This document shows, piece after piece, positions 11,238-20,922 of a stretch of 64,000 bases of DNA. The DNA is from Arthrobotrys musiformis (Eukaryota > Ascomycota > Orbiliomycetes > Orbiliales > Orbiliaceae): assembly GCA_036971715.1 (NCBI GenBank), contig JAVHJL010000007.1:1674001-1738000 (forward strand). The letters run 5' to 3'. The first letter of the stretch is position 1; every line of letters starts with the position of its first letter. The notes under the pieces were generated by a model, which searched no databases, was not told where the DNA came from, and saw nothing but the letters and a program-made list of their open reading frames with translations. The position numbers and the translations under genes were made by a program.

Positions 11238-11943
11238 ATGGAACCACAACACTCTTGCAATCGGACGGAGGCGTCGCAACATCGTGGTAGCCTACCCGTA
11301 CTGAAACCACAAAACGTGTCTCAAAACGGCCTAAACTGGGATAGGGACGGGACGAATACATTGTCTTTGAAAGGGCATATTGAAACCTTGCATCGAGAAG
11401 ACCTGGAATATGAGGTCGTCACCGTTGTTACCGGTCAAGGGCATTGTCCAACGTTATTTTTTCAGGTATTCATCTACGCGCCTCGGCTTGTAAAGTCGGT
11501 TGCTTGTGGAACATGCCCATGGTTCTATTTCTCAACTTCAACTAACAGATTATAATTGACAGGCGATGCTTCAAGCAAATAACTCCTGCGTAAACGATTT
11601 TTCTGAGTGGTCATACAAGTTTGCTCTCGACTGCGGGTATATTATCAACTATAATCGCGAAACAAAGTGGCACACATGGGCCTGGCCGGTAGTCGACGGA
11701 TCGCTCTTTGGAATTACAGGTGGCCCGCTGTGGATCACTGTTGCAATTCACGTAGTAGCTATAGATTCATCAGGGTCGAATCGATCGAACGGCAAGCTTT
11801 CCTCAAAAGGGTCGCTAACTCGATCGCAATCGCCTCCGGAAATGGGTCTTGCGGCACACCCACACGCGGAAAAGCCAGCGACATCTTTAGCTGAGGATTC
11901 GCAGGCGCATGCCATAATACAAGCGGTCGTCTCTCCATGGTGA
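11238..11943 (+). CDS. Chromodomain-like family member A, 202 aa
   Basis: Exon 1 is 11238-11465 (ATG, 76 codons) and exon 2 is 11563-11943. The 97-nt intron starts GTATTC and ends TTGACAG; the junction is phase 0. Exon 1 ends with LKGHI..LEYEVVTVVTG and exon 2 has W-A-WP followed by a Gly-rich hydrophobic stretch (AWPVVDGSLFGITGG). The same order, with a phase-0 intron at the matching point, occurs at 14664, 22433 and 29312. The G-x-I..LEY-x-V pattern resembles the beta-strand part of the chromodomain-like protein at 39962. The tail after residue 150 is Ser-rich and disordered. A chromatin role is inference; the family is not one I can name. Confidence 0.75.
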
Positions 11944-12404
11944 CCTATTCGGCGGCCAGCATTTTAGAAGTCATTAATGCATTTCACCAACTGTCTCTTT
12001 CGCAATACAAATGCGGATGTGCGAGCACGGAGTATCTCCGCTAACATCTTTCCGGCTGGAATGACAACATCCGAGGCTTGTTGGGTAATTTTCGACGATA
12101 GCTGGGACGCTCATGTATCGTTTTTCTTTCTTGGATTTTTGTTACTGTATCCTCAAACTTTCTGAAGTTTTTCTTTTTGTTCTTACTTTTTTAATGTTCC
12201 TTCAAGGTTCGCGTAGCTAACGGGGATTAAACTATCTTTCTTTTGAGACACCAACTCGAGTCACGACGGGTTGGCAATACAATGGTCGCGTTTTCTTGTG
12301 CGTCAGATCTGTCCTATCGCATATGCTTAGGTGTATATCTAGGTACCTGGAGGTTGATCTTACTTGTATTTGAGCGCTATAACTAGAATAATACATCTTC
12401 CAAA
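11944..12404. other. Intergenic, no gene seen
   Basis: T-rich sequence between converging gene ends. Short frames only. Confidence 0.6.
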
Positions 12405-13193
12405 TTAAGAAATTTGCCTCGTTTTCGTCCCAGATTTACCTCTCAAACCAAATGCCGCTGCGAAGCTTTCCCCGGGAGTGCTCCAATGGCGTTGTATGAA
12501 CTCTAGATGAGACTGACAGAGATTCTTTTCCACATAGAAAACCAAAGTCATGACCGCCATCCCGAGTATTGCGAGCCCAAGAAGCACCACTAGCCACAGA
12601 GGGAAACCAACAGTCTTTGGGCGGGGTCGCACCGCTCGCCTTAGAATATTGTTGAACTGTGCTTCACGCTCTTCCCATTTCACATTCCAGTCGTCATTAA
12701 CTTTGCGTTCGCACTCTTTGCTAGCATCTTTGCCGTCCTTGACGACGTCCGCCAATTCCCGTCTCATGCTTTTAAACTCGGAGCCGAGGCTTTGAACCTC
12801 GGCACCTAGAGTTTCAAGACGGTCTCTTATTGACGTGACCTCATGTTCTCGATAAATATTCGCATCGTCTTTGGGGGCATCAAAAATCCCCCAACCTTCG
12901 GTTTTTTTTGCTTTGCGCGTGGTGCTCTTTTTCGTAGACCTCGCTGGAGTACCTCCTTTCCCCTGGGCTAATGAAGTCGAGCTTCTTGTGACCCTCACAC
13001 TTGAGCATTCTGGTACATGGGATCTTGGCTCAAGTTCATCCCCTGCTTGCCGCTGCTTGCAGCTCGCCCGAAGGCTCGGCTGCTTCATCTCTAGTTCAAA
13101 GGTACCGTGTGATTCGGATTTGCTGTCGGGCGTTGGCTCTGGTTCGAGTGACGAGATATTGCAATTTTGTTCGGCTGGCTTATTTTTGGCCAT
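12405..13193 (-). CDS. Coiled-coil protein with single C-terminal transmembrane segment, 262 aa
   Basis: The start is the ATG at 13191-13193; the open frame extends upstream but has no other ATG. Residues 1-110 are polar and disordered with a basic patch (STKKSTTRKAKK). Residues about 120-185 form a coiled coil (VTSIRDRLETLGAEVQSL and onward). Residues about 197-220 are a strong transmembrane helix (WLVVLLGLAILGMAVMTLVF), followed by a 40-residue tail containing one Cys. By the positive-inside rule the basic stretch before the helix (RRAVRPRPK) puts the coiled coil in the cytosol. No family recognised. The layout parallels the gene at 7814-8557. Confidence 0.82.
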   Translation of the reverse strand: MAKNKPAEQNCNISSLEPEPTPDSKSESHGTFELEMKQPSLRASCKQRQAGDELEPRSHVPECSSVRVTRSSTSLAQGKGGTPARSTKKSTTRKAKKTEGWGIFDAPKDDANIYREHEVTSIRDRLETLGAEVQSLGSEFKSMRRELADVVKDGKDASKECERKVNDDWNVKWEEREAQFNNILRRAVRPRPKTVGFPLWLVVLLGLAILGMAVMTLVFYVEKNLCQSHLEFIQRHWSTPGESFAAAFGLRGKSGTKTRQIS

Positions 13194-14209
13194 ATCTAGC
13201 TGTAGCAACGCTAGCTTCAGATTTGAATGAAAGTTGTACGGGGGGAGGGCAAAAGGGAATCGATACAAGAGGAGGTACCAGATTAGGAGGGGGGCGGGTG
13301 GCAGGTTATTTTGGTCCTGATGCTATACAGGGCAGTTGATCTGGACATATAGGAGGCTTATTCTTAGTTGATAAGAGGCTGCTGTACACTCTACAGGGAC
13401 ATTTTTATAATGGCGCCCCAGAATCCCTTTCGGTAGCATCCTCTAGAAAAGCTGGAGGGGGCTACGTGGACATGTCACTGGTGGCCTATTGCCTGTGGTT
13501 ACTTTCGATAATGCAGGGCCACCTACAGCTGCAAGAGTCGGTTGGTTTGTGAACATGTAGCCCTGCTTTCGCTCCCTCCTTTTGCATGCTGGTCCCAGAT
13601 ATGGGCGAGGGGCATTGCACTATTGGCCTCCTCGACGATCCCGCATCAGAAATTCCTTGTGGATATGTCACATCTGTAGATATCTAGTTGCTTATTGCTA
13701 TCCCGCTCGAAAGGATATCGTATGTCCCCTTGGAGCTCGACGTACGAGGGGCTAGGGTTTCTTGTTGCGTCTCCATCTCTGCGAATGGGTGCGTGCGGTC
13801 GGAGGGGTGCAAGAATTTCGATAGGTTGGTCTGACCAAGACAGGACTAGCCACGTTCTGGATGGAGTGCTCGGATGTTCGTATTCGAAGCCCAATTTCGA
13901 ATCCTAGCCTCGACTGTTGGTTCATGAATTCAAGGGAGGGGCGCTCTGAACGTCGAAGACTGGTGTCTACGTCTTTCAGCCCGACTGGAATAGATTGTAT
14001 GGCATAACGACCCACCTCTCGAGTATGTTTGGAACTGTTCGTCCCTTGATCCCTGTGCTGTGCTGCGAGAATTGCTAGGGCGAAATTGGTGTGGAGGCAC
14101 CGGCCAAATTTGCCCTCGACCCACATGAGGATGCATTCGCGAGTTGCATTCCTTGGCCCGGCATTTTCTTTGGGTAAGTACTTAAGTATGTAACGCAACT
14201 CGGGTAATC
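13194..14209. other. Intergenic, no supported gene
   Basis: Long frames on the minus strand (13752-14198, 13930-14136) overlap one another, begin without ATG or have low-complexity product, and match no family. Nothing else seen. Confidence 0.5.
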
Positions 14210-14437
14210 ATGCCTGGCATTGAGACAGCCCCACTTGAGTTCGGTTCCGAGATTTATTGGGCCGCAAGCGACACTAGTATCGTGCACGGGCGAATAAGCA
14301 AGCCTTGTGGTATTTTCGTCTCGAAATTGTGTGGTACCAGGCGACCGAGAGTCCGGATTGCGATCAACGTCCCTGAATCGATGGAAGTGATGGACTTGAA
14401 TTGCACTTCCACCCTTTTATCTCAGCTATTTAATTAA
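14210..14437 (+). pseudogene. Fragment of the chromodomain-like family (exon-2 part only)
   Basis: A 75-codon ATG frame whose core, SEIYWAASDTSIV..KPCGIFVSKL, lines up with the exon-2 core of the 14664 gene (NSIYWDWPSSLV..KGILVFTL). I find no exon 1 with the family's VxGxI pattern upstream. It sits 0.2 kb before the intact copy at 14664, as expected for a truncated tandem duplicate. It could still be a short expressed gene. Confidence 0.4.
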
Positions 14438-14479
14438 TGCACCAATATTTTATTCAAGCGACCTCCCCATCAACGGATG

Positions 14480-14486
14480 TATATAA
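14480..14486 (+). promoter_or_regulatory. Putative TATA box of the 14664 gene
   Basis: TATATAA lies 178 nt upstream of the ATG in otherwise mixed sequence. Assignment is by sequence and position only. Confidence 0.45.
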
Positions 14487-14663
14487 GACTCGCCCAAGAC
14501 GACAGTAGCGAGTAGCCTCATACCCAGACGTCACAAACGGATAGATCCATACCATACCTCGTTCGCCCGCGACCCGTTTTATACTCAGGCAACTGAAGAC
14601 CCTATCTTTAAATTTTACCTTTGCAATTAGAAAAGCTACATTTACTACTTATCCTTTCGCTAC

Positions 14664-15696
14664 ATGTCTTCCGTGGATCCGGGGATCGGTGTTACGCTGG
14701 GGAGGGTCGTCGCCACGCCCACTACCCCAAATCAATTGAAGCGTGCCAAAAAACGCAGCAACTCTCTGCCCCGATTTCGTAAGCTTCCAATGGATGAGAT
14801 CTGTCCGGATGTGAAGGGGGCTACCGAGTTTAGGACACTCAAAGGATATATCCCAGCGGAAGAGCATCCTGGGTGCTGTTACAGACTTGTAACGGGTGTT
14901 CTGGGAGACCCCGCTGCGACATCCTCTTGGGCAAACGTGAGTACATCTCAATTACCATTTCACGAAAAGTAGCCAAAAGCTCACTGTTTTTTGATCTTAG
15001 GAAATGCTCAAAAAGAATGACGGAAGCTTAAACAAGCTTGCGGTGTTTTGCTATAACCAGGTAATCGAGAGACATGAGTTTCATATCAACTGCGACAAAA
15101 ATTCTATTTATTGGGACTGGCCATCAAGCCTGGTGCCAAAAGGCATACTAGTATTCACCTTGGTAGAGAGAACACCTCTATCTCCGCCAAAGCAAACGCC
15201 TACGTCTTTACAAGAAACGGCATCCGACGTGGCCTTGGCGTGGTCAATGGCGATTGATGCTGTCCAGCAAATTTGGGTGGCACCTTCGACTCCGCTGGCC
15301 AGGCCTTCTGGATTTGACAGAGCTATTCGAACAGCTTTTCCGGAAGCTGTACCAGTCGAACAGGAGCAATCCGAGCCAGAATGCCCGCCTTGCCCGCCTT
15401 GCCCGCCTTGCCCGTGCTCAAGCCCGTCGACAGAACAAGCAGCTACCAAGCCAACAAAGATGGCTACCCGGTCCTCGAACCGCAAGAGAGCCTGCCAACC
15501 GACTATGCGGCCAACCACATCCGAAGATCGGTGTGGGAAGGTACCTAAAAGACAGAGGGCCAAGTCCAAAAGCCCAAAGGTGGCCGACGGAGAAGTGTTA
15601 TTCGTTCTTAGAAGGACACCTCTGGAATCGAATTCGAATCGCAATAAGCGGTTCCTACGAGAACGCTCTAGAGCGTCGGAAACGGAGAAGGCGTAG
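14664..15696 (+). CDS. Chromodomain-like family member B, 322 aa, with CPPC-repeat basic tail
   Basis: Exon 1 is 14664-14936 (91 codons) and exon 2 is 15001-15696. The 64-nt intron starts GTGAGT and ends ATCTTAG, phase 0. Exon 1 has a basic N part, then TLKGYIP..CYRLVTGVLGD. Exon 2 opens EMLKKNDG and carries CYNQVIE..IYWDWPSS..GILVFTL, the family core. After the core comes a Cys/Pro segment in which a 9-nt unit (TGCCCGCCT) is repeated to give CPPCPPCPPCPC near residue 215, then a long Lys/Arg-rich, probably disordered tail with nuclear-signal-like clusters (NRKRACQ, VPKRQRAKSKSPK). Neighbours upstream and downstream are fragments of the same family. Function unknown; nuclear location inferred. 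Confidence 0.8.
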
Positions 15697-16074
15697 ATCT
15701 TTATGGATTAGTTACAACTGTTTAAGTTATAAAATCTACGCTATAGGGGATATCGCCTGAGTAGTTCCGTTTTCTTGTCAAGACCTACATCACGTTTATT
15801 TTTTTGGATCTTTTGTTTCTTTAAATACAGCTGGTGCGCTAGTTCACTCATATGTTCTAATACAAATATTATATCCTAAATATCATACAAACGAGAATAT
15901 ACGAATGTGGCTCAAAGACTGGTAATAAACTGGTGCGTCCGGCCGTCACCGGGCACTCTAGGAAGCCCAATCATCCAACTATGCATACACGGATTTGGGC
16001 GGCCCAACGTAACGTTGCTTGTATTTGCAATCGAAGTATCCGGAAAGCGCTATGATCGATTACCGCCTTAAATG
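15697..16074. other. Intergenic between convergent genes
   Basis: A/T-rich 3' flanks of two converging genes. Nothing else seen. Confidence 0.6.
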
Positions 16075-16608
16075 TTACCCAGCCAAAGCACCATGCTTCT
16101 CAAGAAGGCCTTTGATTTTCTGATGGCCAGATTCATGCACAGCCAGTAAATTTTTCATCCCCGCAAACTTAGAGTGCAACTCTGCCAGCTGAACTATCGT
16201 TACCTCGAGGCTCTTCTTCATCACTTTGAATAGCTGATTTGGATCCTTGCCGGATCCTGTTTTTGAGCTCTGATTTCGTTGCTTCAGCTGTTGATTTTCT
16301 TTCTTAAGTCTGCTGATTTCGCTTTGAAGGGCCATGAACTTATCGTCGTTGTAGGCTTCTAATTCTCGTATCCTGCGTCGATTCCTGACATCTATGGTTT
16401 GACCCGAGATAATCTCTTTGCGAAGGGTCTCTATTGTCTTATCGCGGTCCAAAACGTCCTTTTCGAGCTTCTCGGTTAATAGCCTCTGTCTTTCTATCTC
16501 GGCAAAGAAAACACTGAGTTTCTGGTGATTCCGAGACGTTTGAACCTTTGAATTCGGCGGCGTAGGTGCATTTCGAGCGAACTCTCCGGGTGCTGCTACT
16601 CTAGACAT
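16075..16608 (-). CDS. Coiled-coil protein, 177 aa
   Basis: The start is the ATG at 16606-16608 (MSRVAAPG). The frame is open further upstream but without ATG. Residues 1-35 are disordered. Residues about 40-125 are a continuous heptad coiled coil (LSVFFAEIERQRLLTEKLEK, then ISRLKKENQQLKQRN). A second helical segment lies at 140-175 (VTIVQLAELHSKFAGMKNLL). No transmembrane segment or enzyme motif. Likely a dimerising scaffold or adaptor, which is all the sequence supports. Coiled-coil genes recur in this window at 10629, 17251, 61869 and 63222. Confidence 0.8.
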   Translation of the reverse strand: MSRVAAPGEFARNAPTPPNSKVQTSRNHQKLSVFFAEIERQRLLTEKLEKDVLDRDKTIETLRKEIISGQTIDVRNRRRIRELEAYNDDKFMALQSEISRLKKENQQLKQRNQSSKTGSGKDPNQLFKVMKKSLEVTIVQLAELHSKFAGMKNLLAVHESGHQKIKGLLEKHGALAG

Positions 16609-17250
16609 CTTGCCGTACAAGGCTCCGAGCAGCTTTGCTGTGCTGATATATAGCTGGGCTTCTGTTGCGATGCCCGCTCTATGAGTTTTGGCGAGACACA
16701 AACAGATCCACTGCCGCCAAATTACCCGTGGGTGCAATGCTCGTTTTGTAAATCTCGGGACAGAGAGATGTGTGCGGGAGGACGGATGGCCCTAAATAGT
16801 AGGGTGAGTTTATGGAATGGAAAAGAGGGAGAAACGTACCTCGGGAATGGAGAAGGGATTGCCTCGATACTTAAATGCTTAAATATCAAATGTGGCGTCC
16901 CGTAACGTTACTCAGCTGTTAGGCATATTCTATCCGGCTAACGTGAACCTAGAAAACCAAACATGCTCACTAGAATCATACAAGCGATTTAAGCACGGTC
17001 CTGAAATTGTTCTATTGTTGATGTTTAGTCACAGCTTCCACTACGTGCATATGCATGACGTATCGATTGGTCATTTGTAGTCTCTGGCGCCTCGAAAACT
17101 TCGATCGAGGACCGCATATCGTTAGATAAAAATAAATTTACAGTCGTCGGTAGATCGATAGTGAATCAAACCCTCAATTAGACAGAAGTAATAGCTAACC
17201 AAATTATATTGCAGAAGATAATGATGCTCAAAGCGTACGCCATTCAAAGT
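16609..17250. other. Intergenic, no gene seen
   Basis: Holds the presumed promoter of the 16608 gene. No supported coding sequence. Confidence 0.6.
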
Positions 17251-17616
17251 TTAAAATCGAAGCGAATCTGCGCTCTGCAGCCCCTCTTCAAGTTGTCGCG
17301 GGAAAGTTAACAGCGTATGAACTAAAGATCCGGTATAATGAGAAAAGGAGTTTGTGGCTCTCTGCGTCGCCCAAGTATATTGCCACAGCTTTCCATTTTG
17401 GTCTTCAAGCTTACTCAGCGCCTGTCCCCGTCGCTCAAGTTCGACCCGCAGCCGAAAATTCTCATCTTGTAGACGCCCAATTTGCGATGTGAAGGCGCAA
17501 AGGCAAATTGACTTATTCGCCGTGTCCTTCGGAGACTCATTGACATCCTGCTGCATTATTTGCCCCTCGTTGTAGTGGTGACAGAAATTGATGGGCCCCA
17601 CCACAACAACTTTCAT
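17251..17616 (-). CDS. Small coiled-coil protein, 121 aa
   Basis: An ATG-initiated frame; a second Met at residue 21 (MQQDVNESP) is an alternative start. Residues about 45-80 form a coiled coil (QIGRLQDENFRLRVELERRG and LSKLEDQNGKLW), followed by a helical tail. The segment LEDQNGKLWQ resembles LRNENRELFW in the gene at 10629. No other domain. Function unknown. Confidence 0.6.
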   Translation of the reverse strand: MKVVVVGPINFCHHYNEGQIMQQDVNESPKDTANKSICLCAFTSQIGRLQDENFRLRVELERRGQALSKLEDQNGKLWQYTWATQRATNSFSHYTGSLVHTLLTFPRQLEEGLQSADSLRF

Positions 17617-17972
17617 CTGGGGTACCCTGCCCGGCCTCGGGATCTATGGGATTTTAATACTTTAATCAGCGGGCTGTATAACTACCAGAGAACGACTTTT
17701 CTGTGCATACTGAATATCCCATTTGTTCGAGTTCCTTTGGGCTAACGCTAGACATTTTTATTTGTCAAAATTAATCGAATGGTATGATCTTTCGTCCTAA
17801 CTGTTCAATCGGTCTCGAGCACCGAGGGATTCGGGTGGCAGTTGTGCGATCGCACAAGCGCTTGAGATAAAGGTGGTGTAAAATCCGCAACTATCGAGGT
17901 GATTTGTGTCAAATCAGGAGGGTGGAAGAGGGGTAAAGGGGCTGCCTTTTTATGCATGGCTCCTACGAATAG

Positions 17973-18153
17973 ATGACGCTACGATCAACATGTAAGTCCA
18001 TAATCGCCATGAAAGCAATAATCGGCTAACGCGAGGTGAGCTGGCATTACCAACCTTGCGTCTGCATCCCGCTCCAACTCGTTGTGGTACGCTCCGTTCG
18101 AGGTGAATCTGGAAAATGGTCTCATAATTGCTTTTACGTTGGAGCAACGATAA
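17973..18153 (+). pseudogene. Possible truncated chromodomain-like family copy
   Basis: A 19-nt ATG exon (17973-17991), a 49-nt intron with GTAAGT donor and a CTAAC-like branch, and exon 2 at 18041-18153 (phase 1) give a 43-aa product. It contains NSLWYAPFEV..ENGLIIAFTLEQR, parallel to the exon-2 core of the 14664 gene. The exon-1 family motif is absent, so it looks like a remnant. Confidence 0.33.
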
Positions 18154-18279
18154 GCAGGTGTTGCATAAGGTAGCATCTAGTAAGACCCGAAAATTAGAGC
18201 CCACCTACGGTGATACATTGCCTCGTATACAGACTCCCAGCTGACGACTTTTTGCGGCCCACAGATTCGAGGCGGGCGA

Positions 18280-18495
18280 ATGCTCAAGAGTTATGACGGA
18301 AGATCGATCTCACAGAGTGTTGACCTAAGCCTAAACAACGGGGGTCATCTTTTCGTTTTGCACCTAGACCTCGCTTATGAGCGCACCCACACTAAGCTTC
18401 CATTCGGAATCCTCTTACAAAAAAAAGCCAATGCGCAGTTCTATTATATTTGTGCGCGAAAAGCCGAATCTGCACAGAAGTCTCGACGTCATTAA
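18280..18495 (+). CDS. Doubtful small ORF, weakly like the family exon 2
   Basis: A 71-aa ATG frame opening MLKSYDGR and containing LPFGILLQKK. The beginning resembles the exon-2 opening MLKKNDGS of the 14664 gene, and a CCCACAG acceptor lies just upstream. No exon 1 found. Low confidence. Confidence 0.22.
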   Translation: MLKSYDGRSISQSVDLSLNNGGHLFVLHLDLAYERTHTKLPFGILLQKKANAQFYYICARKAESAQKSRRH

Positions 18496-19132
18496 AGAAG
18501 ATTACGGATTTGTCTAGGATAGATATGACCGGCAGATCGATGGGGGGTTACTAGGCCCCGTAATAACGGCTGTCGGAATGTTGTGTTGTTATTGTGTTAT
18601 TTTCGGCATTGGAAGGCTAGGTATATTGTGTCGCAAGTGGTCTTCATGCAGCTGGACATCTGCAAGATGTCATGTGTCAACGTGCAATATGTTACACCGC
18701 AATCGCATTGCAATATTGACACGCGGGTCGAATTTAACTTCGCCAACAATAATAGCTAGGCGCCGCTCATAAATGTTATAATTGCATTAACGTCGACGCA
18801 TGTTGGATGTTGGATGTCGAACACACTTGCGTGCTTGGGTATCTAGACGTCGACTCATTTTGGTAGCCTTGGCGCCTGCCCAGAGCTAGCTGTGGAGCTA
18901 GCCAATCCAGAGGCGAACGCGAACTCAATGTCGAGTACGACAGTGCACTGCAGCACATGATTAATTAAGAGAAAATATTCTTTCATGGAAGGCATCCTTA
19001 GAGGACGGAGAACCCCCATTCAGTTAGATATATAAACAGCTATGCTTGCGGCCTTGGGAAAGGGTGCAGTGTATACGTAGACGAAACAACGCTCACCAGA
19101 TTCTCCAGATCTCAACATAAAAATATCAACAC
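18496..19132. other. Intergenic with promoter of the 19133 gene
   Basis: No gene seen; carries the TATA box at 19029-19036. Confidence 0.55.
19029..19036 (+). promoter_or_regulatory. Putative TATA box of the 19133 gene
   Basis: TATATAAA about 100 nt before the first ATG. The surrounding 14 bases GATATATAAACAGC recur exactly at 23825-23838, next to the start of another member of the same gene family. Confidence 0.5.
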
Positions 19133-20125
19133 ATGACGGAACTAAAGACCACGGAGGACGGGTACCTAACCGATGGCGCGGGCTCCATTAAAGCCAACTT
19201 CATAGGGGTGTTGGGAGCGGACGTGGATGCGAGAAATGGCTATTTGTGCCATATCCCGAAGTATATGCCATACCTCTTTTTTCGTAGCTAGACCTCAGGG
19301 CTTAGTGCACCCCTTTTGAGTACGAGTGGTCGATATTTTCATCAACTAATTTTCACTGTGAAATTTGTCAGAAGCCATTCGACTATGGATACTAGTACAA
19401 TCCCCTACGATTCTTCAACGGAGTGGAACCAGAATCGATACGTTAGGCCAGGAGGAGCCCTTGTTTCAACGATGGAGCCATCGTCGGAAAGCCCCGCACT
19501 TGAAACTAACGAGACAAGCTCCAAACCGCTGTCAAATTCGCAGGCTATGCCCACCGGGGCAGGCTGGAAACCCGTAGACTACGCGAACTTCATCCTTAGT
19601 TGGCCTAGTGGGGAAGGAGGGTGCCTGGTTCAAGAGCACCCTGGAGAAGCTGATTCCCAAACTAGCGATATGCGCAAAAGAAAACGTGCCAGAACCACAC
19701 AGGGGGTACCGGGTCCAAAGGTCCCTATACGTTGCAGTGACGGCATCTGGGTTTTTCGATCTCATGAGAAAGACTTATACGCTACCAAACTTCTTGGGCA
19801 TGTACTGGACAATGGGGAGCTTAAATTCTTGGTGGAATGGATGAATTCGTGGGTGCCGAGCAGCTGGGGGGGATCGGGAGCGGATGGACGGTATTGGAAA
19901 GCGCGGACGATTCTTTCAACTCATACGTCTGGTCCTGAAAGCGCTGGTCCTGTATCGATGTATATTGAGTGGGAACCTACCTGGGAGCCGCTCTTAGGTA
20001 TCTCTCAGGAGCTTCTTTCTGAGTATCTAGACTCGCTTTTAATGCGCATATACGCCTGCAACAGCACCATACCCTTACAAATAGACTCTTGCGACGGGCT
20101 TGGTTTTCAGTCTCCGTTTCCGTAG
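19133..20125 (+). CDS. Chromodomain-like protein, about 246-288 aa
   Basis: The main exon is open from 19372 to 20125, with an in-frame ATG at 19385 (246 aa). The first transcript ATG after the TATA box is 19133; joining 19133-19245 to 19372 (phase 2, weak GTGCCA donor, good CAACTAAT..TTTGTCAG acceptor side) gives 288 aa. An alternative donor GTAGCT at 19285 leads into another frame, so the start is unsettled. The middle has ILSWPSGEGGCLVQE, similar to the family core, then a basic cluster (MRKRKRAR). The C-terminal half is chromodomain-like: YATKLLGHVLDNGELKFLVE-W, a long insert, then YIEWEPTWEPLLG..LLSEYLDSL, matching the WEP and helix end of a chromodomain. The same layout is at 39962. Histone or chromatin binding is inference. 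Confidence 0.72.
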
Positions 20126-20390
20126 TGGCTTGTTACCCGTTGTCCGGTTTATTCATGTAGTCTTGAGCACAGGTGCTAAGTAGAAGCAGAGTATATCATT
20201 CCAAAACCTTAGTTAACATCAGAAACAAAAATACATGCGGATCGGCGGCAGCTGTTCTTAAATTTCTACTAAATCTTCTCGAGCTGAGGCGCCCTTTACT
20301 GACTTGCATCGCATCCACTTTCCCGCCCTTAGATGACTTAGCTAGCTGGCTGTATCATCGCTTGGTTGTCCTTAGCCCTTCCGAGGAATT

Positions 20391-20922
20391 TTACCTCGGA
20401 GTAGAACCTTCCTGCTTAGGCTCGCGCTCTCGACTTTCCTCGACAATTTGTAAATCCCGAATTTGTAAGTCGCCAACAGAGTCCCCAGAGCTAGCGGAGG
20501 GCTTGAACGCGAACGGGGGACTTTTTTTTTCTGGTTCAGGGATCTTTTCTAGCCACTGCTTAACCGCTATCGCCAGATTTTGTTTGTAAATAGCGTAGTG
20601 ATCTGTCAGGTCTGTAACCTTCTATTGTCAAATGTTAGTCCACCACTTCTTAGTAAGTCTTTTTCAAATTGTTGCTGAGGCACATATCGCGCCCGTGTTG
20701 AGTGATATGGAGTTACCTCTATGCGCCCTTCGGCAACTCCTTCCGTACATTGTGGTTCGGTAGCTGCGGAACTATCTCAAAATCTGTTAGTCCGGTCTAT
20801 GCTAAATCCGACTACGGGATTGGGAAAGGATGCTGAGCGTACTGGAGGCGTGAATACTGTTTGGACATCATGTCCTGCCAAAGGCTCTCTGGTCCCTCGG
20901 ATTTAGTGGCCTTCGATTGCAT
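20391..20922 (-). CDS. Three-exon hypothetical protein, 130 aa
   Basis: Exons 20922-20816, 20771-20717 and 20621-20391. Intron 1 is only 44 nt (GTAGTC..GAGATAG, branch GACTAAC, phase 2); intron 2 is 95 nt (GTAACT..CAATAG, branch GACTAAC, phase 0). Without the introns every frame is broken; with them the product is continuous from ATG to TAA. The protein has a polar N part, a helical centre (TDHYAIYKQNLAIAVKQWLE) and an acidic, Lys-rich C terminus. No family recognised. The two matching branch sites make the model credible despite the absence of any long ORF. Confidence 0.6.

Noticed and set aside
13752..14198. 148-codon minus-strand frame
   Set aside because: No ATG at its start, overlaps other open frames, no recognisable composition.
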